NCBI RefSeq assembly: GCF_004794515.1
Contig: NZ_SSDF01000090.1
Coordinates: 173,284-237,283 of the forward strand
Source of the DNA: Microbacterium sp. A20
GTDB taxonomy: Bacteria > Actinomycetota > Actinomycetes > Actinomycetales > Microbacteriaceae
Direction of reading: 5' to 3'
DNA: 64,000 bases
Shown here: positions 1 through 8,256 of the stretch, piece after piece
Layout of the letters: every line of letters begins with the position of its first letter
Position numbering within the stretch: position 1 is the stretch's first letter
The notes under the pieces: generated by a model
Database searches by the model: none
What the model was told of the DNA's origin: nothing
The model's input: the letters and a program-made list of their open reading frames with translations, nothing else
Made by a program: the position numbers and the translations under genes

Positions 1-1
1 C

Positions 2-2905
2 TCACCCTCAGCTCCGAATCCGGCCACGCCTCGAACGTCCCGACGTATTCTCGGCATCTCCCTGGTGATCATCGCCGCCCTGATCGCGGTGTTCTTCGTG
101 TTCGCCTCCCTGTACACCGAATTCCTCTGGTTCGACCAGGTGGGCTTCACCGGCGTTCTCACGACGCAGTGGATCGCCACGGCGGTGATGTTCGTCGTCG
201 GTTTCCTCGGGATGGCCGTCCCGCTGTTCGTCGCCATCCAGCTCGCGTACCGGCTGCGCCCGGTATACGTGCGGCTCAGCTCGCAGCTGGATCGGTACCA
301 GGAGGTCATCGAGCCCCTGCGCCGCCTCGCGATGTGGGGAATGCCGATCTTCTTCGGCCTGTTCGCCGGATTCGCCGCCGCGGGGCAGTGGAAGACCGTG
401 TGGCTCTGGGCCAACGGCGTCGCCACCTCGAGTGTCGACCCGCAGTTCGGCATCGACACCGGCTTCTACATGTTCGCGATGCCGTTCTACTCGATCCTGC
501 TCGCGTTCGTGTCGGCCGTCCTCCTGCTGGCGCTGCTGGTCACGGCCCTCGTGTCGTACCTCTACGGCTCGGTGCGCATCGGCCAGGGTGAGCTCCGCAT
601 CTCCAAGCCCGCGCGCATCCAGCTCGCGGTCATCGCGGGTCTGTACCTGCTCGTGCAGGCGGCCAGCCTGTGGCTCGACCAGTACAAGACCCTCGTCGAG
701 CCCGACGACCGCATCACCGGTGCCGCGTACACGGGTGTGAACGCGACGATCCCGGGTCTCGCGATCCTCGCGATCATCGCCGCCGTCGTGGCGATCCTCT
801 TCTTCGTCACCGCGGTCATCGGTCGCTGGCGCTTCCCGCTCGCAGCCACGGCGCTGCTGATCGTCGCCGCACTGGTCGTGGGCGTCGGCTACCCCTGGGT
901 GGTCACCACCTTCCAGGTGAAGCCGAACCAGAACGCCTACCAGGCCGAGTACTACCAGCGGAACATCGACGGCACGAAGGAGGCGTACGGGGTCGCGAAC
1001 CTCGAGACGACGCCGTTCGCCGCGAAGACCGATGCCGAGGCCGGCCAGCTGCGCGCCGACGCGGAGACCACGGCGTCCACTCGCATCATGGACCCGAAGG
1101 TCATCCCGCCGACGGTCCGCCAGCTCGAGCAGTACCGCGGGTACTACCAGTTCCAGAAGACGATGGACGTCGACCGGTACGAGATCGACGGGAAGATGCA
1201 GGACACCGTGGTGTCCGTGCGCGACCTCGACATGTCGGGCCTCGGCGACGGAGACAACTGGAACAACCGCGTCGCGGTCTACACCCACGGCTACGGCCTC
1301 GTGGCGGCCGCGGGCAACCAGCGCACCACCGACGGCGAGCCCGTGTTCCTCGAGCGCGGCATCCCCACCTCCGGGTTCCTCTCCGACCGCGAGAACTTCG
1401 AGCCGCGGGTCTACTTCGGTGAGAACTCGCCCGAGTACTCGATCGTGGGTGCTCCCGAGGGCGCCGAGCCGGCGGAGATCGACTACCCGCGTGGCAAGGA
1501 CGGCTCGAGCGAGACGAAGACCACGTTCGAGGGCAGCGGCGGTCCGAAGATCGGCGACACGTTCACGAAGCTGCTCTACGCGCTGAAGTTCCAGTCGGAG
1601 CAGATCCTGTTCTCCAACCTGGTGAACGAGGACTCGCAGATCCTGTACGACCGCGATCCCAAGACGCGCGTGCAGAAGGTCGCTCCGTACCTCGAGCTCG
1701 ACAGCGACCCGTACCCGAGCGTGGTGGACGGCCGGATCGTGTGGATCGTCGACGGTTACACGACCAGCTCGACCTACCCGTACTCGACAAGCGTCAGCCT
1801 GTCCGACGCGATCGCGGACTCCAACGTCCCGTCGCCGACAATCGCCATCGACGACATCAACTACATCCGCAACTCGGTCAAGGCCACGGTCGACGCCTAC
1901 GACGGCTCCGTGACGCTGTACGCGTGGGACGACGAAGACCCGGTGCTCAAGACCTGGCAGAAGATCTACCCGTCGACCCTGAAGCCGATCAGCGACATGT
2001 CGGGCGAGCTCATGAGCCACGTGCGCTACCCGACCGACCTGTTCAAGGTGCAGCGCGATGTGCTCGGCGTCTACCACGTCGACAAGGCAGGCTCCTTCGC
2101 TCAGCAGGACAACCGCTGGCAGACGCCGAACGACCCGCGCAGTGAGTCGATGCTGCAGCCGCCGTACTACCTGACCATGCAGATGCCCGGCCAGGATTCG
2201 CCACGGTTCTCGATGTTCTCGACGTTCATCCCGAACTCGCAGGGTGCAGGCGGAAGCCGTGACGTGCTGATGGGCTACCTCGCGGTGGATTCGGATGCCG
2301 GCTCAGAGAAGGGCAAGAAGGCAGAGGGCTACGGCCAGCTGCGCATGCTCGAGATCGACACCGATACGACGGTGCCCGGACCCGGCCAGGTGCAGAACAC
2401 CTACAACTCGGATACGGCTGTCGTGCCGCAGCTCAACCTGCTGCAGCAGGGTGAGTCCGAGGTGATCTACGGCAACCTGCTGACGCTACCCGTCGGTGGC
2501 GGTCTGCTGTACGTGCAGCCCGTGTACGTGCAGTCGTCCGAGGGCACGCAGCTGCCGCGTCTGCAGAAGGTGCTCGTCGCCTTCGGTGACCGTGTCGCGT
2601 TCGAGAACACTCTCACCGAGGCGTTGGACACCCTCTTCGGAGGCGACTCCGGTGCGACCGGTGGTGACGACGAGGTCGAACCCACCGAACCCGGAACTGA
2701 GGATCCGGAGACCGGAGAGACGCCGACAGAGCCCACGCAGCCGACGAACGCCGAGGCCGAGGCCCTGGCCTCCGCGCAGGAGGCCCTGATCGACCGTGAA
2801 GCGGCACTGAAGGCCGGTGACCTCGCCAAGTTCGCCGAGGCCGACGAACGACTCACCGCGGCGGTCGAGAGGCTACTGCAGTTGGAGTCCGCAGCGGGGG
2901 AGTGA
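2..2905 (+). CDS. UPF0182 family membrane protein, 5' partial
   Basis: The reading frame is open to the left edge of the window, so the true start lies upstream; the first GTG in frame at 65 sits inside the first membrane helix and is not a credible start. The visible part, about 967 residues, has roughly seven hydrophobic helices in the first 300 residues. A long extracytoplasmic domain follows, then an acidic Thr/Pro/Glu-rich linker and a short C-terminal helical segment rich in Ala, Glu and Leu. This architecture and length match the UPF0182 (COG1615) family, common in actinobacteria and of unknown function. A strong terminator follows directly. Family assignment is confident; function is not known. 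Confidence 0.9.
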   Translation, partial: SPSAPNPATPRTSRRILGISLVIIAALIAVFFVFASLYTEFLWFDQVGFTGVLTTQWIATAVMFVVGFLGMAVPLFVAIQLAYRLRPVYVRLSSQLDRYQEVIEPLRRLAMWGMPIFFGLFAGFAAAGQWKTVWLWANGVATSSVDPQFGIDTGFYMFAMPFYSILLAFVSAVLLLALLVTALVSYLYGSVRIGQGELRISKPARIQLAVIAGLYLLVQAASLWLDQYKTLVEPDDRITGAAYTGVNATIPGLAILAIIAAVVAILFFVTAVIGRWRFPLAATALLIVAALVVGVGYPWVVTTFQVKPNQNAYQAEYYQRNIDGTKEAYGVANLETTPFAAKTDAEAGQLRADAETTASTRIMDPKVIPPTVRQLEQYRGYYQFQKTMDVDRYEIDGKMQDTVVSVRDLDMSGLGDGDNWNNRVAVYTHGYGLVAAAGNQRTTDGEPVFLERGIPTSGFLSDRENFEPRVYFGENSPEYSIVGAPEGAEPAEIDYPRGKDGSSETKTTFEGSGGPKIGDTFTKLLYALKFQSEQILFSNLVNEDSQILYDRDPKTRVQKVAPYLELDSDPYPSVVDGRIVWIVDGYTTSSTYPYSTSVSLSDAIADSNVPSPTIAIDDINYIRNSVKATVDAYDGSVTLYAWDDEDPVLKTWQKIYPSTLKPISDMSGELMSHVRYPTDLFKVQRDVLGVYHVDKAGSFAQQDNRWQTPNDPRSESMLQPPYYLTMQMPGQDSPRFSMFSTFIPNSQGAGGSRDVLMGYLAVDSDAGSEKGKKAEGYGQLRMLEIDTDTTVPGPGQVQNTYNSDTAVVPQLNLLQQGESEVIYGNLLTLPVGGGLLYVQPVYVQSSEGTQLPRLQKVLVAFGDRVAFENTLTEALDTLFGGDSGATGGDDEVEPTEPGTEDPETGETPTEPTQPTNAEAEALASAQEALIDREAALKAGDLAKFAEADERLTAAVERLLQLESAAGE

Positions 2906-2928
2906 CCACCCCTTCGCTACGGTGAACA

Positions 2929-2958
2929 GAATGGGCGCCCCCTCGGGGGCGCCCATTC
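2929..2958 (+). terminator. Intrinsic terminator after the UPF0182 gene
   Basis: Perfect 14-bp inverted repeat (arms 2929-2942 and 2945-2958, loop TC), very GC-rich, starting 24 nt after the stop codon. There is no clear U-tract, which is usual in high-GC actinobacteria. Confidence 0.8.
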
Positions 2959-3020
2959 TCGTCTCCGGCCGACGTGGATCGACGAACTCATCGGGGAAGT
3001 CGACCTCGTCAGGGAAAAGC

Positions 3021-3064
3021 GAAAGGCCCTCTGACCTGGATTTCTCCGAGTCAGAGGGCCTTTC
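3021..3064 (-). terminator. Terminator of the initiator tRNA gene
   Basis: Perfect 15-bp inverted repeat (arms 3021-3035 and 3050-3064, 14-nt loop). On the minus strand it lies immediately downstream of the tRNA 3' end and is followed by CGCTTTT, so it reads as the tRNA terminator. Confidence 0.8.
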
Positions 3065-3069
3065 ATTTG

Positions 3070-3143
3070 TTGCGGGGACAGGATTTGAACCTGCGACCTC
3101 CGGGTTATGAGCCCGGCGAGCTACCGAACTGCTCCACCCCGCG
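3070..3143 (-). tRNA. Initiator tRNA-fMet (CAT)
   Basis: The 74-nt minus-strand cloverleaf has anticodon CAT in loop CTCATAA, a T-loop GTTCAAATC, and a 7-position acceptor stem that pairs at positions 2-71 to 7-66. Two initiator hallmarks are visible: the C1-A72 mismatch at the end of the acceptor stem and three consecutive G-C pairs (GGG/CCC) in the anticodon stem. The 3' CCA is not encoded. This is a translation initiator tRNA rather than an elongator. Confidence 0.95.
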
Positions 3144-3154
3144 GCACAAGAAGT

Positions 3155-3184
3155 AACTTATCACGGATCCCAGGGTCGAGCCAA
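3155..3184 (-). promoter_or_regulatory. Promoter of the initiator tRNA
   Basis: On the minus strand TTGGCT (3184-3179) is followed by an 18-nt spacer and TAAGTT (3160-3155). The -10 ends about 11 nt before the tRNA 5' end, a good sigma-70-type match. Confidence 0.65.
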
Positions 3185-3237
3185 TCGGGGCCGCCCTGCG
3201 CGACGCCCCGGGCGTGTCGATGCGCGAGGATGGGGAT

Positions 3238-4047
3238 ATGCCTGAAACCCCTGCCATCGCCGTCGCCGTGTGCCAGTTCGCGCCGACGGCGTCCCGTGCC
3301 GACAACCTCGCGCAGATCGCGGAGCTGACCGCCGATGCCGCCGCGCGGGGCGCGAAGCTGATCGTCTTCCCCGAGTACTCGAGCTACTTCGTCGACCCGA
3401 TGGACGACACCCTGGCCGCGAACGCAGAAGACCTCGACGGCGACTTCGTCGAAGCTCTGACCGCGCTGGCCGCCGACCGTGCGTTGGTGATCGTCGCCGG
3501 CCTCGTCGAGCGCGCCTCCGACGGGCATCGCGTGCGGAACACGGTGGTGGCGGTGCGGGGCGACGGCATCCTCGCCGTCTATCGCAAACAGCATCTCTAC
3601 GACGCATTCGGGCAGACCGAGTCCGACTGGATCGAGCCCGGAGAAGTGGGGGAGACGTCGACGTTCGAGCTCGGGGGTCTCCGGTTCGGGCTCATGACCT
3701 GCTACGACCTGAGGTTCCCCGAGGTCGCCCGCTCGCTCGTCGATGCGCACGCCGACGCCCTCGTCGTCCCCGCCGAATGGGTGAGGGGTCCGCTCAAGGA
3801 GCACCACTGGACGACGCTGCTCGCCGCGCGTGCGATCGAGAACACCGTTTACGTGGTCGCGGCCGATCACCCCACGCCGATCGGCGTCGGCCACTCGCAG
3901 ATCGTCGATCCGCAGGGTGTGGTCCTGGCAGGGGTCGGGACAGCCCCCGGCATGGCGGTCGCGGTCGTGGAGGCCGCGGCGATCGAGCGGGTGCGACGGA
4001 GCAACCCCTCGCTGCGTGCGCGCAGATACGCGGTCGTACCGCGCTGA
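3238..4047 (+). CDS. Carbon-nitrogen hydrolase (nitrilase superfamily)
   Basis: The 269-residue protein is the usual size for a single nitrilase-fold domain. The Glu-Lys-Cys triad is visible: Glu46 in VFPEYSSY, Lys117 in YRKQHLYDAF and Cys155 in MTCYDLRFPE. Members hydrolyse amides or carbamoyl groups; the substrate cannot be told from sequence, though the closest pattern is the omega-amidase/Nit-like branch. I chose ATG 3238 because GAGGA lies 7 nt upstream (3226-3230). GAGGAT followed by 6 nt also fits a weak leaderless -10. An in-frame GTG at 3214 is possible but less likely. It is convergent with the aminotransferase gene. Confidence 0.85.
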   Translation: MPETPAIAVAVCQFAPTASRADNLAQIAELTADAAARGAKLIVFPEYSSYFVDPMDDTLAANAEDLDGDFVEALTALAADRALVIVAGLVERASDGHRVRNTVVAVRGDGILAVYRKQHLYDAFGQTESDWIEPGEVGETSTFELGGLRFGLMTCYDLRFPEVARSLVDAHADALVVPAEWVRGPLKEHHWTTLLAARAIENTVYVVAADHPTPIGVGHSQIVDPQGVVLAGVGTAPGMAVAVVEAAAIERVRRSNPSLRARRYAVVPR

Positions 4048-4075
4048 GGACGGGATCCGGTGCGGGCCGAGCCGG

Positions 4076-5278
4076 TCAGGCGGGGAACCGCGCCAGGCGC
4101 GATGCCGCCTCTTCGAGCACATCGACGCGCTTGCACGCGGCGAAGCGCACCAGGCCCGAGTACTCGTTCCGACGGGCCTCGGAGACGAACGCGCTCAGGG
4201 GGATCGCCACGACGCCGGCGCGTTCCGGGAGGGTGCGACAGAATGCCGCGGCATCCGTGCCCCCGAGCGCCGTCGCATCCGCGACCGTGAAGTAGCCACC
4301 CTGCGGGGCGAACACCGTGAACCCGGCCGTGCGCAGTCCGTCGCCGAGGATCTCGTGCTTGTGCGCGAGCGTCGCCGCGGCATCGGTGAAGTACGAATCG
4401 GGCAGCCGCAGGCCGACGGCGACAGCGGGTTGGAAGGCGGAACCGTTCACGTAGGTGAGGTACTGCTTCACGGTGAGGACAGCCGTGATGAGGGCGGCTG
4501 GTCCGTGCACCCAGCCGATCTTCCATCCCGTCGCGGAGAAGGTCTTGCCCGCCGAGGAGATCGTGAGCGTGCGCTCGGCTGCTCCGGGGAGCGTGGCGAT
4601 CGGCGTATGGGGAGCATGGAAGGCGAGGTGCTCGTACACCTCGTCGGTGACGATGACGGCATCGTGTCGTGCGGCCAGCCGGACGACCTCCTCGAGCACG
4701 TCGCGTCCGAAGACCGCGCCGGTCGGATTGTGCGGATCGTTGACCAGGATGATGCGGGTGCGGTCGGTCACGCTCGCGGCGAGCTGATCGAGGTCGGGCT
4801 GGAAGTCGGGAGCGCGAAGAGGAACCGTGCGCAGTCGGGCGCCCGCCAGTGCCACCGCCGCGGCGTACGAGTCGTAGTACGGCTCGAAGACGACCACTTC
4901 GTCGTCGGGGCCGTCGATCAGCGCGAGCAGTGTCGCCGTCAGAGCCTCGGTGGCGCCCGCCGTCACGATCACTTCGCTGGCCGGGTCCACCTCGAGGCCG
5001 TAGAAGCGCCGCTGGTGCTCGCTGATGGCGTCGAGCAGGTCCGGGATGCCGCGCCCCGGCGGATACTGATTGGCGCCGTGCGCGATCGCGCTGCGGGCGG
5101 CCTCGAGCACCTCCGACGGTCCGTCCTCGTCGGGGAAGCCCTGTCCGAGATTGATCGCCCCGGTGCGGGCTGCTGCTGCGGACATCTCTGCGAAGATGGT
5201 GGGCGCGACGGTTCCGTCTGCGGCGAGCAGGCCTGCACCGGCCGCCGTGCGCCGCCATGCGCCGGGAATGACACTCAT
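4076..5278 (-). CDS. PLP-dependent aminotransferase, class I/II
   Basis: The 400-residue fold-type I aminotransferase has the expected motifs: NLGQGFPD near residue 43, YPPGRG near 72, DPHNPTG near 181, VTDEVYEHL near 210 and the Schiff-base lysine at about 245 in SSAGKTFS. It resembles the branch containing kynurenine/methionine aminotransferases and actinobacterial DapC (N-succinyldiaminopimelate aminotransferase); sequence alone does not decide the substrate. A longer in-frame extension to 5689 runs back through the protease gene and is spurious. ATG 5278 is preceded on its strand by TAGCCT with a 7-nt spacer, indicating a leaderless transcript. Confidence 0.88.
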   Translation of the reverse strand: MSVIPGAWRRTAAGAGLLAADGTVAPTIFAEMSAAAARTGAINLGQGFPDEDGPSEVLEAARSAIAHGANQYPPGRGIPDLLDAISEHQRRFYGLEVDPASEVIVTAGATEALTATLLALIDGPDDEVVVFEPYYDSYAAAVALAGARLRTVPLRAPDFQPDLDQLAASVTDRTRIILVNDPHNPTGAVFGRDVLEEVVRLAARHDAVIVTDEVYEHLAFHAPHTPIATLPGAAERTLTISSAGKTFSATGWKIGWVHGPAALITAVLTVKQYLTYVNGSAFQPAVAVGLRLPDSYFTDAAATLAHKHEILGDGLRTAGFTVFAPQGGYFTVADATALGGTDAAAFCRTLPERAGVVAIPLSAFVSEARRNEYSGLVRFAACKRVDVLEEAASRLARFPA

Positions 5279-5285
5279 GAAGAAC

Positions 5286-5291
5286 AGGCTA
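5286..5291 (-). promoter_or_regulatory. -10 element (TAGCCT), leaderless start of aminotransferase
   Basis: Minus-strand TAGCCT ends 7 nt before ATG 5278, so the transcription start should coincide with the A of the start codon. Confidence 0.6.
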
Positions 5292-5374
5292 AGGCCATAG
5301 CGGAAACTCATCTTCGACATAAGGAACACACAGACACAGGCGTCATTCTGAAGTGGTCGTTGAAGGAGCACACC

Positions 5375-6955
5375 ATGAACGAGAACGAACCCCAGGACCA
5401 CTCGGCATCCGCGTCGAACGACGCCGTGCCGTCCACCGAGGCCGCAGAGGTCGCCGCTCAGCCGGCGACGGCTGCCGCCGCTGACAAGACCGAGTCGGCA
5501 TCCGCCGGGCCCGTCGCGCCCGCCGCGCCGACGTCCGGTGCGCCGGTGCAGGGCCATGAGGTGCCGTCGACGTTCACGTCGCACGTGCCGCCCGCACCCC
5601 AGGTCGCGCCGGTGCCGCATGCATTCGCCGCGCCGGCCGTCGGCACCGCTTCGGGCGCCGCTTTCGGCATCCCGTCGGCGGCGCCGCACGCACAGCCGAC
5701 CCAGCCGCTCGGCTCTGAGCCGCTCGCGGGTGCCGGCGTCAAGGCCAAGGAGCAGAAGACACGAGGCGGCACGAAGTTCGCGGCCCTCATCGTCGCGGCC
5801 GCGCTCGTCGGCGGCGTCGCCGGATTCGGCGGCGGTGCGCTGCTGAACGGACTCCAGGACACCCCGTCATCCGGTACGGCGACCGGACCGCAGACCGTGA
5901 CGGTCAACAACCCCGGCTCGGTCAACGAGACCACCGCGGTCGCGACCTCCGCCCTGCCGTCCGTCGTCACGATCGAGGTCGCCGGCTCGCAGGAGGCCGG
6001 CAGCGGCTCCGGCGTGATCATCAGCGACGACGGCTACGTGCTCACCAACACGCACGTGGTGACCCTCGGCGGCGCCGCGGCCGATCCCACCATCCGCGTG
6101 ACGGCGTCCGACGGAAAGATCTACGAGGCCACGATCGTCGGCACCGATCCGATCTACGATCTCGCCGTGATCAAGCTGAAGGACGCGGAAGGGCTCACGC
6201 CCATCGACTTCGCCGACTCGTCGAAGCTCAACGTCGGGGACACGACCGTTGCGCTCGGCGCCCCGCTGGGCCTGGCGAACTCGGTGACCACCGGCATCGT
6301 GAGCGCGCTCAACCGGAGCATCCAGATCGCCTCCTCCGCGCTGCCGGATTCCTCCAGCGAAGACGCTCCGCAGGAGCAGTCTCCCGAGGAGGGTCAGGGC
6401 CAGGGGCCGTTCCAGTTCGACATCCCCGGCAGCGGCCAGCAGCAGACCTCGGAATCGATCTCCATCGCCGTCATCCAGACGGATGCCGCGATCAACCACG
6501 GCAACTCGGGCGGCGCCCTCGTGAACAGCAAGGGCGAGCTGATCGGCATCAACGTGGCGATCGCGAGCTCGGGCAACTCCGAGGACTCCGGTTCGATCGG
6601 AATCGGTTTCGCCATTCCCTCGAACATCGCCAAGCGCGTCTCCGAGGAGATCATCGCCGACGGCGCCGCCACGCACGGTCTGCTGAACGCCTCCGTCCAG
6701 GATGCATCGAGCATCGAGGGCGCGACCGTCGCCGGCGCCTACATCGCCAAGGCCAACGAGGGCGGGGCTGCTGCCGCCGCAGGTATCGAGAAGGGCGACA
6801 TCGTCACCTCCTTCAACGGAGTGCCGATCACCAGCGCCACCGACCTCACCGCGCAGGTGCGCGCGGCGGCGGCCGGTAGCGAGGCCAAGGTCACATACGT
6901 CCGCAACGGCAAGGACTACGACGTCGAGGTGACGCTCGGCGAACTGGCCGGCTGA
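5375..6955 (+). CDS. HtrA/DegP-type serine protease with PDZ domain
   Basis: The 526-residue membrane-anchored protease has a Pro/Ala-rich cytoplasmic N-terminus (1-130), one membrane helix (about 134-157), a trypsin-like domain and a C-terminal PDZ domain (about 430-520). The catalytic triad is visible: His227 in TNTHVV, Asp262 in YDLAVIKL and Ser378 in NHGNSGGAL. An acidic, Gln-rich insert (about 326-358) interrupts the protease domain. Family members degrade misfolded proteins outside the membrane under envelope stress. ATG 5375 has AAGGAG seven bases upstream; the open frame reaching back to 3830 is an overlap artefact. A strong hairpin follows the stop. Confidence 0.93.
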   Translation: MNENEPQDHSASASNDAVPSTEAAEVAAQPATAAAADKTESASAGPVAPAAPTSGAPVQGHEVPSTFTSHVPPAPQVAPVPHAFAAPAVGTASGAAFGIPSAAPHAQPTQPLGSEPLAGAGVKAKEQKTRGGTKFAALIVAAALVGGVAGFGGGALLNGLQDTPSSGTATGPQTVTVNNPGSVNETTAVATSALPSVVTIEVAGSQEAGSGSGVIISDDGYVLTNTHVVTLGGAAADPTIRVTASDGKIYEATIVGTDPIYDLAVIKLKDAEGLTPIDFADSSKLNVGDTTVALGAPLGLANSVTTGIVSALNRSIQIASSALPDSSSEDAPQEQSPEEGQGQGPFQFDIPGSGQQQTSESISIAVIQTDAAINHGNSGGALVNSKGELIGINVAIASSGNSEDSGSIGIGFAIPSNIAKRVSEEIIADGAATHGLLNASVQDASSIEGATVAGAYIAKANEGGAAAAAGIEKGDIVTSFNGVPITSATDLTAQVRAAAAGSEAKVTYVRNGKDYDVEVTLGELAG

Positions 6956-6968
6956 CCCCGCGGGTCAC

Positions 6969-7017
6969 AGAGAAGGACGCCACCCCGCGATAGGCTCGCG
7001 GGGTGGCGTCCTTCTCT
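6969..7017 (+). terminator. 22-bp hairpin after the HtrA gene, overlapping the next start codon
   Basis: Perfect 22-bp inverted repeat (arms 6969-6990 and 6996-7017, 5-nt loop) beginning 14 nt after the protease stop codon, ending in CTTCTCTTTC. It looks like a strong intrinsic terminator, but the right arm also holds GTG 7003 and the next codons of the downstream gene. Confidence 0.8.
6991..6996 (+). promoter_or_regulatory. -10 element (TAGGCT) inside the terminator loop
   Basis: TAGGCT occupies the hairpin loop and the first base of its right arm. It ends 6 nt before GTG 7003, the spacing seen at other leaderless starts in the window. Confidence 0.55.
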
Positions 7018-8256
7018 TTCGGCACCGGCAACGCGGCCAAACTGCTCCGGATCCCGCTGTATGCCGTCGGACGCATCGGTACGCTCCTCGTCCCGCGAGG
7101 GCGACGCTGGGTGTTCGGCTGCGGTGCGGGGATCGGCGACGGGGCGCTCGCGTTGCGACAGCATGCCGCGGCTGCAGGACACGACACGCTCTGGCTCACG
7201 TCCTCCGCACGGGAGGACCGAGAGGCCGCCGCCCGCGGCATCCGATTCGTGCGCAAGAGCGGTCTGCGCGGCTGGTGGGCGACCGCCAGAGCCGGCGCCC
7301 TGGTGGTCACTCACGGCCTGGGCGACGTCAACCGCTACGCGAACGGCGGCGCATTCGTCGTCCAGCTCTGGCACGGCATCCCGCTCAAGCGGATCGGACT
7401 GGACTCGCCGGCGACGACCGAGGTGCCGAACGTCCCCGGTGCACCGCTGCTGCGTCGTGCGATCGCGGTGCTCTACCGCTCCGCCGCGCAGCGGATCCGG
7501 GTGCTGCCCGCCGCCTCCCATCGCGCGCGGGGAAGGCTGGAGTCTGCGTTCGGTCTCGGCGACGAGCGGGTCGTGGTGACCGGCGAGCCGCGCGTCGATG
7601 TCCTCTCCGCAGGTTCGCAGGGAGAGCGTCGCAGTGCTGCGTCGGAGCTTCTCCGGGAGGCCATGGGTGACCTCCCGGAGTCAGCACGCACGATCCTTTA
7701 CGCCCCGACCTGGCGGGACGGGGCTCCCGACCCCGCGGTTCCGACTGCGACGGAGTGGATCCAGATCATCCGCCTCCTCGAAGCACAGGATGCGGTCCTC
7801 CTGGTGCGCTCGCACCCGCTGGGGGAAGGCGGCTACGCGCCTCCGCTGCCGAGCAGGCGGGTCCGCGCGCTGGGCTCGTCCGTCATCGCCGACGTCACCC
7901 CGGTGCTCGCGGCGGTGGACGTGCTCATCACCGACTACTCCTCCCTTGCATACGATGTCGGGCTCCTGTCGATGCCGGTGCTCTTCCTGGCACCGGATGC
8001 GCAGCAGTACGCGCGCACTCGCGGCTTCTACGGCCGGTACGACGAGGTCGCGGGCCCCGATGCGGCCGCTGATTGGGCAGGGCTGCTCGTGCAGCTGGAG
8101 CATCTGCTCTCCGACCGCCGCGTGTACGACGCGGCGTCCGAGCGGTCCGCTACGCTCAGCGCGGGGATGCACGCGTATCGGGACGGACGCAACACCGAAC
8201 GCGTCTATGACGTGATCCGCGCACGGGGGATTCCCGCGCCGAAGGGAGCAGCATGA
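7003..8256 (+). CDS. CDP-glycerol glycerophosphotransferase family protein (first copy)
   Basis: The 417-residue protein has the Glyphos_transf (TagB/TagF-like) signature: LWHGIPLKRIGL near residue 124, LYAPTWRDG near 231, VRSHP near 268, ITDYSSLAYD near 310 and a TRGFYGRYDEV segment near 339. Relatives transfer polyol-phosphate units from CDP-activated donors onto lipid-linked glycans in teichoic-acid synthesis. The donor and acceptor here are unknown, and no tagD, tarD or tagA gene is present in the window. GTG 7003 lies inside the upstream hairpin and is preceded by TAGGCT. The next gene overlaps by ATGA, so the two are co-transcribed. Confidence 0.82.
   Translation: MASFSFGTGNAAKLLRIPLYAVGRIGTLLVPRGRRWVFGCGAGIGDGALALRQHAAAAGHDTLWLTSSAREDREAAARGIRFVRKSGLRGWWATARAGALVVTHGLGDVNRYANGGAFVVQLWHGIPLKRIGLDSPATTEVPNVPGAPLLRRAIAVLYRSAAQRIRVLPAASHRARGRLESAFGLGDERVVVTGEPRVDVLSAGSQGERRSAASELLREAMGDLPESARTILYAPTWRDGAPDPAVPTATEWIQIIRLLEAQDAVLLVRSHPLGEGGYAPPLPSRRVRALGSSVIADVTPVLAAVDVLITDYSSLAYDVGLLSMPVLFLAPDAQQYARTRGFYGRYDEVAGPDAAADWAGLLVQLEHLLSDRRVYDAASERSATLSAGMHAYRDGRNTERVYDVIRARGIPAPKGAA

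Noticed and set aside
8..2077. 689-codon open frame on the minus strand opposite the UPF0182 gene
   Set aside because: High-GC shadow frame; Arg/Asp/Val-rich with no domain, no start context, and fully opposite a recognised family.
3830..5374. Long in-frame extension upstream of the HtrA gene
   Set aside because: Runs through the antisense of the aminotransferase gene; the true start at 5375 has a good ribosome-binding site.
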